Origin: Clavaria fumosa
Taxonomy: Eukaryota > Basidiomycota > Agaricomycetes > Agaricales > Clavariaceae
Assembly: GCA_951802425.1 (NCBI GenBank)
Contig: OX637795.1
Coordinates: forward strand, 4,258,501-4,322,500
Length of the DNA stretch: 64,000 nt
Reading direction: 5' to 3'
This document shows positions 55,641 through 64,000 of this stretch, one piece after another. A model generated the notes under the pieces. The model did no database searches and was not told where the DNA came from. It saw nothing but the letters and a program-made list of their open reading frames with translations. The translations under genes and the position numbers were made by a program. Each line of letters begins with the position of its first letter. Within the stretch, counting starts at the first letter, position 1.

Positions 55641-56331
55641 GCTAGCTGTAAAACAAATGGCCAATGCAAGTTTGGCCACATAATAAAAAACTGCAAAATG
55701 TGTTATAGGAACCTTGTAGACATGTTCTATAGGTAAAACAATACAACTTTTGTATGGATCATGTCTCACCCCACTTGCTACTTCAAAAGATCCCCTGGTT
55801 TTCATTTTGGCCTCTTCCTAGTGTATCATTACAAAGAATAGCATATTGTACAATACGTAGGCATGGGAGGCCTATGAAACTTTGAGGAGACATTCTCTAT
55901 AGTATATCAATGGTTTATGGCCACTTACCTGATCCCCTAAGCTTCTACTTTCAAAGATCCCCTGATTACATATTCTGTACTCATGAAGCAATTCTTGCCC
56001 TCACTGCACCCAAAAAATTTTTGATTTTTTTTTTTCAAAAATGTTCACCAACCCAATGTTCACCAACCCAATGTGCAATTGTATGGTCTTTTTGGTGGCA
56101 CTGTGGGTCATATTTTTCACAACTCAGTTGTTCTCTTGGCTACAAATATTATAATGTTAGTGGGCTGTGCCATGTAATATGGCCTTATGCCTTATTCCAT
56201 AATGAGTGTCCAGTTGAGTGTGCAAATGTCAGCCTGTGAATGCAAGAAGCGAGGTGCTTCTCACCAGTACGTATTGGAAGGCCCTGTGACAGGGGGAAGA
56301 GGATCCAGCATGAGGACAAAAGGACAAGATA
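55641..56331. other. Intergenic, no gene seen
   Basis: AT-rich, with a tandem ATGTTCACCAACCCA duplication (about 56040-56070). No coding signal or transposon end recognised. Confidence 0.4.
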
Positions 56332-56336
56332 CGATC

Positions 56337-56644
56337 TATCAGACTGGGTCTCACACAACTTAAGGGTAAGGTCATGATGACAATACTAAGATAAGGGGAA
56401 AAAGGTACAAATAGTGGAAAGTGAAATTATATATAGCAAACTTGCCAAAACTTTCCCATGCATGGACCTTGGGTCACGTGATTTTCCCACGCCCTCCTCT
56501 TCTTGCTGTTTGTACACGTTTGTAGTCACCGTCTGACGGTGACCTTCCGCATCCGGCTGTGAGGTCACGTGACTTTTCCCATGCTCTCCTCCTCTGTTTT
56601 TCCACAACTGCTCTTTTAGGATGCTTATGTAAGCGATCCTAACA
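56337..56644 (-). repeat. 3' LTR of the 5.9-kb gypsy element
   Basis: 308 bp; minus strand starts TGTTAGGATCGCTTACATAA and ends GTCTGATA (TA instead of the usual CA, in both LTRs). Contains a TATA-like ATTATATATAG near 56426-56436. Confidence 0.95.
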
Positions 56645-56655
56645 TCACCCCCCTC

Positions 56656-59600
56656 TTAAGGCTGGGCGTCTCGACCAGGCAATTTTGCTTTGTCAGGGTG
56701 TTGCTGGAAGAAGTCCTGGAGCAACAGAGTCACATTGGTGAGGTTCCGGCGAGGTTCCCAGGTGTTCTCCTCCACAGGGTACCCCAGCCATTTCACCAAG
56801 TACTTCACCCCACGCCCAACCTTTTTGACATCAAGGATGGCTTCAACATCATACTCCAAGTGGTCATCGTCAATCGTGGGAGGGGGGGGTGGAGGTGGAC
56901 TCTGAGAAGGGAAAGAGGGTGCAATATATGGAGTGAGTAGCAGCTCATTGAAGACCCGATGAATGCGCCATGCTTGGGGGAGCTTGAGCCGGTATGCTGC
57001 TGGTCCAACTTTTTCCTCAACCATGAAGGGTCCAGCCCGCTTGTTGTCAAGCTTCTTGGAGGGTCGATCCATTTTCAGGTTCCGTGTGTCCAACCAGACT
57101 AAGTCTCCCTTTGAGTATTCCCGACTTGGCTGCTTTCCTTTATTGTAACTGGCCTTCATCGCATCTGCTGCTTTCCCCATTGCTTCTCTGGCTGCTCTCT
57201 GAGACTCTGTGAGCTTGGCCATCCACTCATCTGCCGCAGGATTCACCTCTGAGGGTGGCCGGATTCCACCATTCCATGGGTGCCAGCCATATTCTAGGTA
57301 GAAGGGCGTGAATCCAGTGGCTGAATGCTCGTGGTTATTGAGTGCAAACTCAGCAGTAGACAGCCATTCTGCCCAATCGTCCTGTAGGTGGTCCACATAG
57401 GCCCGGAGATACACCTCAACCTCCTGGTTGACTCATTCTGTCTGTCCATCTGTCTGGGGGTGGAAGGCTGTACTCGGGTTTGCCTTAACCCCAATCATCC
57501 CATAAAACTCCTTCATAAACTTAGACACAAACTGGGTGCCCCAGTCACTCACAACTTTCTGCGGAACTCCATGGTCACGGAAGACCCAGTCTCGAAGGAT
57601 ACGAGCAGCACCAAGTCCAGTGAGGTCAAGCCCAATAGCCTCAATGAGGGTCCGCTTTGTGAACTTGTCCACAATGACCAGGATTGCGTTGTGCCCACAG
57701 GAGAGGGGGAAAGGGCCCACAATGTCCCAAGAGATGACTGCCCAAGGCCCTTCTGGCACAGGGTGAGGGTGGAGTGGAGCAGCACGCCTAGTGCGGTCAG
57801 GCTTCACCTTCTGGCACATCTGACACCCTCCCGCATACCAATTCGAGTCTTTCACCATCCCCACCCACCAATAGGACCTCAGCAGTGCTGCTCTCAGCTT
57901 CCAGGGGCCAGGGTGACCAGCGATGGGAAGGTCATGCTCAAAAGTGAGCACTGCCTCACGTGTTTCTGGAGGCACCCAGGTGATTCCAGCCTTCCGCCAA
58001 AGTCCCATTCGATCTCTTGTCCACTCATCATCCAGCTCCTCTGGCTTCAGTACATGTACTGCGCTATTTTTCTGGAGTAGCGTCTCCATCTCTGATGTGA
58101 ATGATACACGGGTCTCCACTTCTGGGAAGACTTGTATTGGCACATCCTCCTCCACTGTCTCCCCATAGTCTGGCCTCCGCGAGAGTGCATCTGCCTTCGT
58201 GTTTGATTTTCCAGTGCGGTACTTTATCTCAAAGTCAAAGCACTGGAGCTCCCCCACCCACCAGACCTGCCTTGATTTCAACTTCTGGGGCTTCTGGAAG
58301 TACTGGAGGTTAGCATGGTCTGTCCAGATTTCAATGATCTCTTCCACTCCGATCAGGTAAGCACGCCACTCACGTAGTGCCCGGATTACAGCCAGGAACT
58401 CTTTGTTGTACATGTCATAATTCTTGTCAGCTGCAGAGAGGGCCTTGGAGATATAGTCTACAACTCTCCAAGTCCCATCTGTCTGCTGCTGCGAGAGAAC
58501 TCCTCCAGTTGCCAAGTTGCTTGCATCTGTTTCTACCTTCCATCTCCCTTTGTCCTGTGGTAGGGCCAAGACAGGGGCCGATACGAGTGCTAGACGAAGA
58601 TCCTGGAAGGCCGCTTCTTCCTCTGCCTCCCATTTCCAGGGGACCTTCCCAGTCAGCCGGAATAATGGTTTAGCTCGGGCAGAGAGGTTTGGGATGTGCC
58701 AGCAGAGGTAGTTTAACATCCCATTAAACTTCTGCACGTCTTTGACATTCCTGGGCCTAGGCCAGTTCCGCACTGCTTCACCTTTGGCTGGGTCATGCTC
58801 CAAGTGATTGTGAGAGATCTTCATTCCAAGGAAGATGATCTCACTTTTCTCAAACTCGCATTTACTGAGCCTGAGGCACAACCCATTCCTCCCAAACTTC
58901 TGTAGCACCCGATCCATCCAATAGCGGTGGGTGGCCAGATCTTTCGCAAACACGATGACATCATCCACATATGCCCGGACATGTCCTCCTGCAATCTCCT
59001 CCCTTAGAACGTGGTTCATGAAGCGCTGGAAAGTGGCAGGTGCATTCTGTAGTCCAAACCACATAACAGCTGGTTCGAAGAGTCCACGAGGTGTGAGGAA
59101 GGCACAACGGTGCTGGTGCTCCGGCCAGACCTTCATAGACAGAAAACCTCCCTTCGCATCGATCTTAGAGTAGATTTTTGCCCCTTTGAGCACATCCACC
59201 GTGTCACGGATACGGGGAAGGGGGTACTTGTCCTTGATCAAATATGAGTTCAGCTTCGAGTAGTCAATAATTGGGTGCAGCTTGTCCTTCTCATGTTTGA
59301 AGAAGAAGGGGCTTGCATATGGGGATTTCGAGGGTCGGATACGTCCAGATGCTAACTGCTCATCTACCCATCGGTTCATCTCCACCATCTCTGCCCGTGT
59401 CAGTGAGTACAGCTTAGTGGAGAGGTGCCCAGGATCAGTTTTGAACTCAATTTTAATGTCAAAGTCAGGGCGGGAACGGGGGAGCTCATCCCACTTTGCT
59501 TCACTGAAGACTGTGGGGTGGAGGCTGGGCCAATCAGGAGTGGGGCCATCATTGGGAAAACAGGTGTCCGGAATACTGGCAGAAGCCAGGGTACTTGTTT

Positions 59601-60279
59601 TCGGGGGTGCAGGGACTCGTTTAGGAGTTGGGCGGCTGTGCGGGGAAGAGGCACAGGCATAGGGGCAGCGAGTGAGCCTTACTTCGGCTTTCACCCAGTC
59701 GATCTCTGGGTTATGATGTTTTAACCAATCATGCCCAAGGATTGCCATGTGGGACTGGGTCTTCCCTAGCAGGAAGTGGATCCGTTCCCGGTGATCACCA
59801 ACTGTCACAAGCAACTCTATCCCATACCGGATCTTGCCATCCCTGTTCTGTGTCCCATCCACATTGTACATGGTGATCAGGTTCAGCAGGGGGGATGGCT
59901 CTAATCCCACTTTTTTACCCCACTCCAAGTCCATAAAGCAGTTGGTGCAGCCTGAGTCGACAAGGGCTTTTGTGGTTGCCCCCCTGCCAGTGCTGAGAGC
60001 TTCCAAGTGCACCTGGATGGAGAGCTCTCAGGGCATATGCAACAGTGTGTCCTTCAGCACCTCTGCCAGGTGCTTGGTCGGTTCCACTTTTCTGCTAGTG
60101 CCCATTTCCTTTCTCGGTATTTCACTCTTAGCGGTTTCCGTTTCCGCTTTGTCCTTTGCCTCAGCCCCAATCCGGGTATGTCTCTGCTGCAATATAGTGT
60201 ATTTGGGGATACTAGCTGTGGGTACAGGGACGGGAGGGGGGCTGGGGTATCTACTCTTGAGGCACCAGTTTGGACTCAC
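56656..60279 (-). pseudogene. Pol (protease, RT, RNase H, integrase, chromodomain) with two in-frame stops
   Basis: The frame enters from the gag overlap at 60279 (SPNWCLKSRYPSPPPVPVPT). TGA at 60028-60030 precedes ELSIQVHLEAL; then protease ALVDSGCTNCFMD (about 59930-59970), RT (AEMVEMNRWVDEQLASGRI about 59340-59400; WFGLQNAPATFQRF about 59030; AYVDDVIVFAKD about 58930-58970), RNase H (VETDASNLATGGVLSQQ about 58490-58540; WTDHANLQYFQ about 58300), integrase zinc motif (HDLPIAGHPGPWKLR...CQMCQKVKP about 57800-57940) and core (WDIVGPFPLS, TDGQTE), then TGA at 57430-57432 right after GQTE where the related copy at 41.0 kb has TGG and the element at 1-3436 has an Arg codon. The last 252 codons finish integrase and the chromodomain (YDVEAILDVKK...YLVKWLGYPVEENTWEP) to TAA 56656-56658. 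Confidence 0.92.
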
Positions 60280-61277
60280 TGGACCTCGTCTCCAAAATCC
60301 AGCTCCTCAACAGGAGCCCTCTTCTCTCTCTCTAGCAACTCTATACGGTCTCGGAGCAATGCAATTTCATTTTCATAGCCCTCAGCATCTCGTGCCTGGC
60401 TTTCCACGGCACGGACCTGCGGCCTCGGGATCTGTGGGCGTGAGTCCGGGAGGGGGCAGTCTCTCACCATGTGGCCAGCTTGGCCACATCGGAAACAGGT
60501 GCGTCCTACTCCAGGGGCATGTACACGATCAACCATCATGGCATCGCCAGCACTGGCAGGATGTGGCATGATGGGAGGGGCAGGGGTGCGGGCCTGTGGC
60601 TGGGCCAGGAAGGGGCGGGGAGCTGGGGCGGAGCGGGTTGGCTGGGGCAGACGATTTGCTGTGGGTAGAGCAGGGCGAGCAGAGTTCTGCTGTGTCACGA
60701 CGCCATCGAAGCGCCGCTGCTGGGCATCCAGTCTCTCTGTAAGTGCCTTCCATTCTCCATAGTTTCTTGGCATTGGGGAGACATTATAAACCTTTGCCAC
60801 CAATCTCCTGTTGAGGTTCTGCTCCAGCCAGTGGACCAGGATGTCCGAATTGGCCACTTCTGTCATTCCTGCTCTTCGGAACATTGTTTCAAACTTCGCA
60901 AAAAACTCAGGTGCTGTCATGACACCCTGTTTCAACCCAGCAATATCTGCAAGGGCAGTCGTGCGGTCATTCGGATCATCGAATGCTCGCCTCATATCCT
61001 CCACAAATTCTGTCCAGGTTCCAACTTCGTTGTTACCCAGGATTTCCTCTCCCTTCATATTTGCCCATTCTGCGGCAAACCCATCTCCAGCAATTTTGCT
61101 GAGGGTGTAGAGGACCTTTGCCAGGTCCATGGCATAGACTGTCGGATTCGCCATAAGCTGGAGGCAGAGCGACCGGAGGAATGTACGGAAATTTCTTTTT
61201 TGCCCATCAAATGGGGCAACAGCTAAATCCAGCCTTGTGGCATGGACTTCAGGCGGGGTGACATGGTCAGCCATCAC
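60276..61277 (-). CDS. Gag (capsid/nucleocapsid)
   Basis: 333 codons, MMADHVTPPEVHATRLDLAV at the start, a Ty3-type capsid region (APFDGQKRNFRTFLRSLCLQ, WTEFVEDMRRAFDDPNDRTT, FAKFETMFRRAGM), a Pro/Ala-rich linker and one zinc knuckle CFRCGQAGHMVRDC (about 60460-60505), then a short coiled coil (LLRDRIELLEREKRAP). Stop TGA 60276-60278. No lesion seen, in contrast to pol. Confidence 0.92.
   Translation of the reverse strand: MMADHVTPPEVHATRLDLAVAPFDGQKRNFRTFLRSLCLQLMANPTVYAMDLAKVLYTLSKIAGDGFAAEWANMKGEEILGNNEVGTWTEFVEDMRRAFDDPNDRTTALADIAGLKQGVMTAPEFFAKFETMFRRAGMTEVANSDILVHWLEQNLNRRLVAKVYNVSPMPRNYGEWKALTERLDAQQRRFDGVVTQQNSARPALPTANRLPQPTRSAPAPRPFLAQPQARTPAPPIMPHPASAGDAMMVDRVHAPGVGRTCFRCGQAGHMVRDCPLPDSRPQIPRPQVRAVESQARDAEGYENEIALLRDRIELLEREKRAPVEELDFGDEVQ
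60294..60300 (-). promoter_or_regulatory. Candidate -1 frameshift heptamer G_GAT_TTT at gag/pol overlap
   Basis: Minus strand G GAT TTT GGA GAC GAG GTC CAG TGA in gag frame; a -1 shift gives GGA TTT TGG AGA CGA GGT CCA GTG AGT, continuing into the pol frame. It resembles the G_GAT_TTA site used at a retroviral pro/pol junction (mouse mammary tumour virus). Less certain than the A_AAA_AAC site of the other element. Confidence 0.45.
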
Positions 61278-61929
61278 AGACCCTGGTGGTGGTGATGGGG
61301 TTTCAGGGACGTCGGTAACGGGGGAATCGGGGGGGAGCTGGGCTCGACCCGGTCTTGGACGTAGATGCTGTAAATAAGATTCCAGGCCTTGGGCACTCAG
61401 GATTTCTTCGATCTCTTAGCAGTCCTGTCCTCTCAGGCTGCTCTCTATGTACTTAGGTACTTATAGAACTCTTATTCTATAAAACCTGTTGCTAACATGG
61501 GGCCTGAACAGTGTCCCAGGTGGTCACTCCACAACCCCTAGTGAGTTGCCTGTGTGCCCTTCTGACAATGGTCACAGAGCAAAGTACCCTGTCCACTGGA
61601 CCAGGAAACTACAGAAAGACTATGTAGAGGGCTTTTCCATGCCCTGTACACTACACAATTTACAGGTACATAGCTGCAAAACAAAGTTCCGGGCCTTTGG
61701 CACTCGGTATCGCTTGAGGAGGGTCACAGTAGACTTCCTCTGGGTCTGGTCACGTGTATCTACACACAGTAAAAATTTCGTGCGGTTCTGTTACACACCG
61801 CAGGCAGGGTAAAGGAGAAGAGGATGATGGGGGCTGAGCTGTGGCAACATGTCACAGTTTGAAATTAGGGGTCCAGGCTAGCCAGGTTAGGACATGGGGC
61901 TAGGGCAGACAGGGTGGATCTTAGTATTA
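61278..61929 (-). other. 5' leader between LTR and gag
   Basis: 652 bp, no gene. The start (minus TAATACTAAGATCCACC) is the presumed primer-binding region, not assignable by eye to a tRNA. Confidence 0.5.
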
Positions 61930-62238
61930 TATCAGACTGGGTCTCACACAACTTAAGGGTAAGGTCATGATGACAATACTAAGATAAGGGGAAAAAGGTA
62001 CAAATAGTGGAAAGTGAAATTATATATAGCAAACTTGCCAAAACTTTCCCATGCACGGACCTTGGGTCACGTGATTTTTCCCATGCCCTCCTCTTCTTGC
62101 TGTTTGTACACGTTTGTAGTCACCGTCTGACGGTGACCTTCCGCATCCGGCCGTGAGGTCATGTGACTTTTCCCACGCTCTCCTCCTCTGTTTTTCCACA
62201 ACTGCTCTTTTAGGATTCTTATGTAAGCGATCCTAACA
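61930..62238 (-). repeat. 5' LTR of the 5.9-kb gypsy element
   Basis: 309 bp, partner of 56337-56644; one extra T in a T-run, five CpG-site transitions and one G/T difference. Confidence 0.95.
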
Positions 62239-62243
62239 TGATC

Positions 62244-63033
62244 AGACAAAATATACACACTGAACTTCCAGGCTGTGACATCCACAGCATGTGGCTGCTT
62301 CATAGAAGTCATTGCAGTTGGCATCAGGTGAGATGCATCGCATGGCCGAGAGCTTGTCATCCAATCATTTTTTCTCACATGTCCATAGCTACTACATCGC
62401 CGAATCTGGGAACGTCATAGTGTGTTCACTTATGTAACCCAGTTGATACAAACAGAGCAAGGTGGGACAGGTCAGTGGACATGACATCTCGCAAATGGAC
62501 ATCTACTAGCAGTTTACGGTGTGAGATTCATATCAACGTGAGTAACCTCCTGCCTGAGCCTTTGGGTCTTAGATAGGCTGCTTTATCCAGATGCATCACA
62601 CTTTCCTAGATTCCAATTTCCAACATGCCCTCTTTCAGTCCCTTTCCTCCTGACGACAGTAAGCGCCCTCACCGTCAGGTGGCTGCTGATTGGATTTCTC
62701 CCACCCTGATCTGTTCGTCTCCGCCAGGTTCTATGAGCCGCGTCCGGAGCTGCAAGTGCGGTTGCAGGAGCTGGCGAACAAGCTCACGTTCAGCGTACCA
62801 GTGCTTGGATACGCGGTGCGGTGGCGGGGGTGCTGGGCGCGTTTTCGGGTCGGGGGCATGCACACACCGCTGCGTGGGGGCTGCGTGTCTTCACCGCGCC
62901 CACACTGTCGCCGTCCGCCCCCTGGGGCTGGGGCGCAGCTGCGCTCGCTGTTAGTGGCACCCTCCTCGCGAGCACTGCCGTTGGGGTGGCCTACCAGAAA
63001 TGCACGGACCTCACGTCGGGATATGGCTGGATC
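62244..63033 (+). other. Possible host gene fragment in a GC-rich patch
   Basis: 62244-62620 has no gene. From about 62620 the DNA becomes GC-rich with overlapping plus-strand frames: 62625-62954 starts MPSFSPFPPDDSKRPHRQVA, 62690-63079 contains FYEPRPELQVRLQELANKLT, and 62821-63042 ends with a hydrophobic WGAAALAVSGTLLASTAVGV. A splice junction near 62728 (CTCCGCCAG|GTTC) is possible. I could not build a single model. The Ty1/copia element begins at the end of this patch and may have disrupted the gene. Confidence 0.3.
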
Positions 63034-63261
63034 TGTTGGTAATCACCCGGACAGATTACGTAATGATGCGCCTATTTAGGAGCGACCGGAACTCTGCCAC
63101 AGCTCAGTCTTACATTTGACTGGGCTGTGAGTAATTTCCTTTTTAACTTCGCACTAGTACTTTTCTGATGCCCTAGGGTAGAACGGACTATCCCTAGGTA
63201 CTACTGCAATACGACAGTCTTACATTTGACTGGGCTAACGGACTATCCCTAGTTTTTTTCA
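63034..63261 (+). repeat. Probable 5' LTR of a Ty1/copia element
   Basis: TGTTGGTAATCACCCGG at 63034 to TTTTTTTCA at 63261 (228 bp), directly before a copia-type gag. It holds two direct duplications: CAGTCTTACATTTGACTGGG (63103, 63212) and CGGACTATCCCTAG (about 63183, 63239). The partner LTR is outside the window, so the limits are inferred. Confidence 0.45.
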
Positions 63262-63295
63262 ATAGATTATGAGATTCGTTGCACAAACCGACAAC

Positions 63296-64000
63296 ATGAC
63301 TGCCAACACCTCCACCAACGCCATGGCCGTGCCCCGACTCCGCGATGACGGAGCAAACTGGGCCGATTACGAGTCAAAAGCTCGAACCGCTATGGGGGCT
63401 AGAGGACTGATCAGGCATCGTGACGGCACTGCGCGAAAACCGGTTGCTTACCCTGAACTTGAAGGAATCCTGATGAAGGCTCCGGGAGTTAAAGCAACTG
63501 ATGAAGATCTGGAAGAAAAAGAACGTAAATTTGACGAATACGAGCAAAAGGAATACAGTGTGCAACATATTTTGCTCACCACAGTGTCCCCGCGTCTCTC
63601 TACGATCATCAAGTCCATGTCAGCAGCACAGATGTGGACTGCTATCCGCCTGGACACTACGAAGAAAAGCCAACTTCACAAAGTTGACACGCGTCGCAGG
63701 CTGCAGTCCATGCTCTGCAACGAGGACAGCGACATTAAAGCTCACCTCAATGCAATGTTAAAGATCCGAGAGGAGCTGGACGGTATAGGCGCGTCAGTCG
63801 CCGACAAGGACTTCGCAAATATGATTCTTACGTCCTTGCCGCCGAGCTACCGCTCTCTTCTTCACTCAATAACACATGCCGCCAGCTTGTCTGGTGCGGA
63901 CATATCTCCGAACGACCTTATGCGCATTGTCCTCGAAGAGGCAAGACAACGCGAGCTGGCAAATCAGGCTTCCAAGTCCGGCGACGCAGCCCTTCTCGTC
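63296..64000 (+). CDS. Ty1/copia-type Gag, 3'-partial (runs off the window)
   Basis: ATG at 63296, open to the window end (235 codons). Starts MTANTSTNAMAVPRLRDDGA, with NWADYESKARTAMGARGLIR, YSVQHILLTTVSPRLSTIIK, AAQMWTAIRLD, LNAMLKIREELDGIGASVAD and FANMILTSLPPSYRSLLHSI. This is the UBN2-type copia capsid pattern (W..Y...; MW..L; L..LP..Y). No lesion. The zinc knuckle, protease, integrase and RT should lie to the right, with integrase before RT if the assignment is right. Confidence 0.85.
   Translation, partial: MTANTSTNAMAVPRLRDDGANWADYESKARTAMGARGLIRHRDGTARKPVAYPELEGILMKAPGVKATDEDLEEKERKFDEYEQKEYSVQHILLTTVSPRLSTIIKSMSAAQMWTAIRLDTTKKSQLHKVDTRRRLQSMLCNEDSDIKAHLNAMLKIREELDGIGASVADKDFANMILTSLPPSYRSLLHSITHAASLSGADISPNDLMRIVLEEARQRELANQASKSGDAALLV

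Larger units (their letters stand above)
56337..62238 (-). mobile_element. Complete Ty3/gypsy chromovirus, inactivated by stops
   Basis: 5902 bp, LTRs 56337-56644 and 61930-62238, flanked by CGATC (56332-56336) and TGATC (62239-62243), a 5-bp TSD differing by one C/T. Minus-strand order: LTR, leader, gag (61277-60276), pol (60279-56656) in the -1 frame, PPT (minus AGAGGGGGGTGA) and LTR. The LTR pair differs by five CpG transitions, one other substitution and one T indel over 308 bp (about 98% identity). Pol has two in-frame TGA codons. Confidence 0.96.

Noticed and set aside
57388..58080. 230-codon plus-strand frame (and its twin at 40405-41097, minus) antisense to gypsy integrase
   Set aside because: Mirror of the conserved integrase/RNase H coding sequence; the same antisense frame appears in both copies only because the sense sequence is shared. 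No start or promoter signals, unlike the antisense gene at 44756.
60831..61226. Plus-strand frame antisense to gag
   Set aside because: Shadow of the gag coding sequence with no independent support.

Overview
The window looks like a transposon-rich, repeat-dense block from a filamentous fungus, most likely a basidiomycete (Agaricomycetes). The evidence is spliceosomal introns of about 47-61 nt with fungal-type splice sites, and transposon families that co-occur in mushrooms: chromodomain Ty3/gypsy, Ty1/copia, a non-LTR element with endonuclease, RT and RNase H, hAT, KDZ and Plavaka-type transposases. I found no rRNA, tRNA, CRISPR array or prokaryotic operon. Very little of the 64 kb looks like ordinary host gene space.

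Layout. 1-3436: 3' part of a Ty3/gypsy element (pol, PPT, LTR). 3805-8920: two and a half tandem copies of a non-coding repeat. Copy A carries a 455-bp hAT-derived MITE and a (GGGTCA)20(GGGTGA)19 tract; the junction of copy C carries a 650-bp element with 164-bp terminal inverted repeats. The copies give each other's empty sites. 10.4-15.4 kb: low-complexity DNA, including exon/intron-like 124-bp tandem units, plus a GC-rich island with a decayed minus-strand coiled-coil gene. 15484-15730 and 24943-25544: two related AGCT-rich MITEs with perfect 8-bp target-site duplications (TSDs). 17.1-24.4 kb: a non-LTR retrotransposon. 26184-29957: a nearly intact hAT element with a perfect 8-bp TSD, the evident relative of the MITE at 4.0 kb. 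32.98-35.27 kb: 3' half of a KDZ transposase (minus). 35.5-38.6 kb: a multi-exon P-loop NTPase gene, the best candidate for a host gene. 39.1-42.1 kb: a 5'-truncated Ty3/gypsy copy. 43801-51668: a complete Ty3/gypsy element with identical 5-bp TSDs, inserted two codons before the stop of a Plavaka-type transposase. That transposase is itself cut at 52901 by another LTR-like sequence, which is followed by a decayed gag. 56337-62238: a complete Ty3/gypsy element (minus). 63.0-64.0 kb: start of a Ty1/copia element.

Main discoveries. (1) The 7.9-kb gypsy element carries, antisense between pol and the 3' LTR, an apparently intact three-exon gene (44756-45955) with its own TATA box, two in-frame introns (47 and 49 nt), a charged coiled coil and a clustered-cysteine motif. 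(2) Its gag/pol junction has a textbook A_AAA_AAC slippery heptamer. (3) In both LTR pairs most differences are CpG transitions (16 of 21, and 5 of 6), and several disrupted reading frames are broken by TGA where CGA is seen or expected in a relative. This points to cytosine methylation and deamination acting on these repeats.

Limits: all family assignments rest on motif recognition without database searches. Exon models were made by eye. Repeat identities are counted only where stated.
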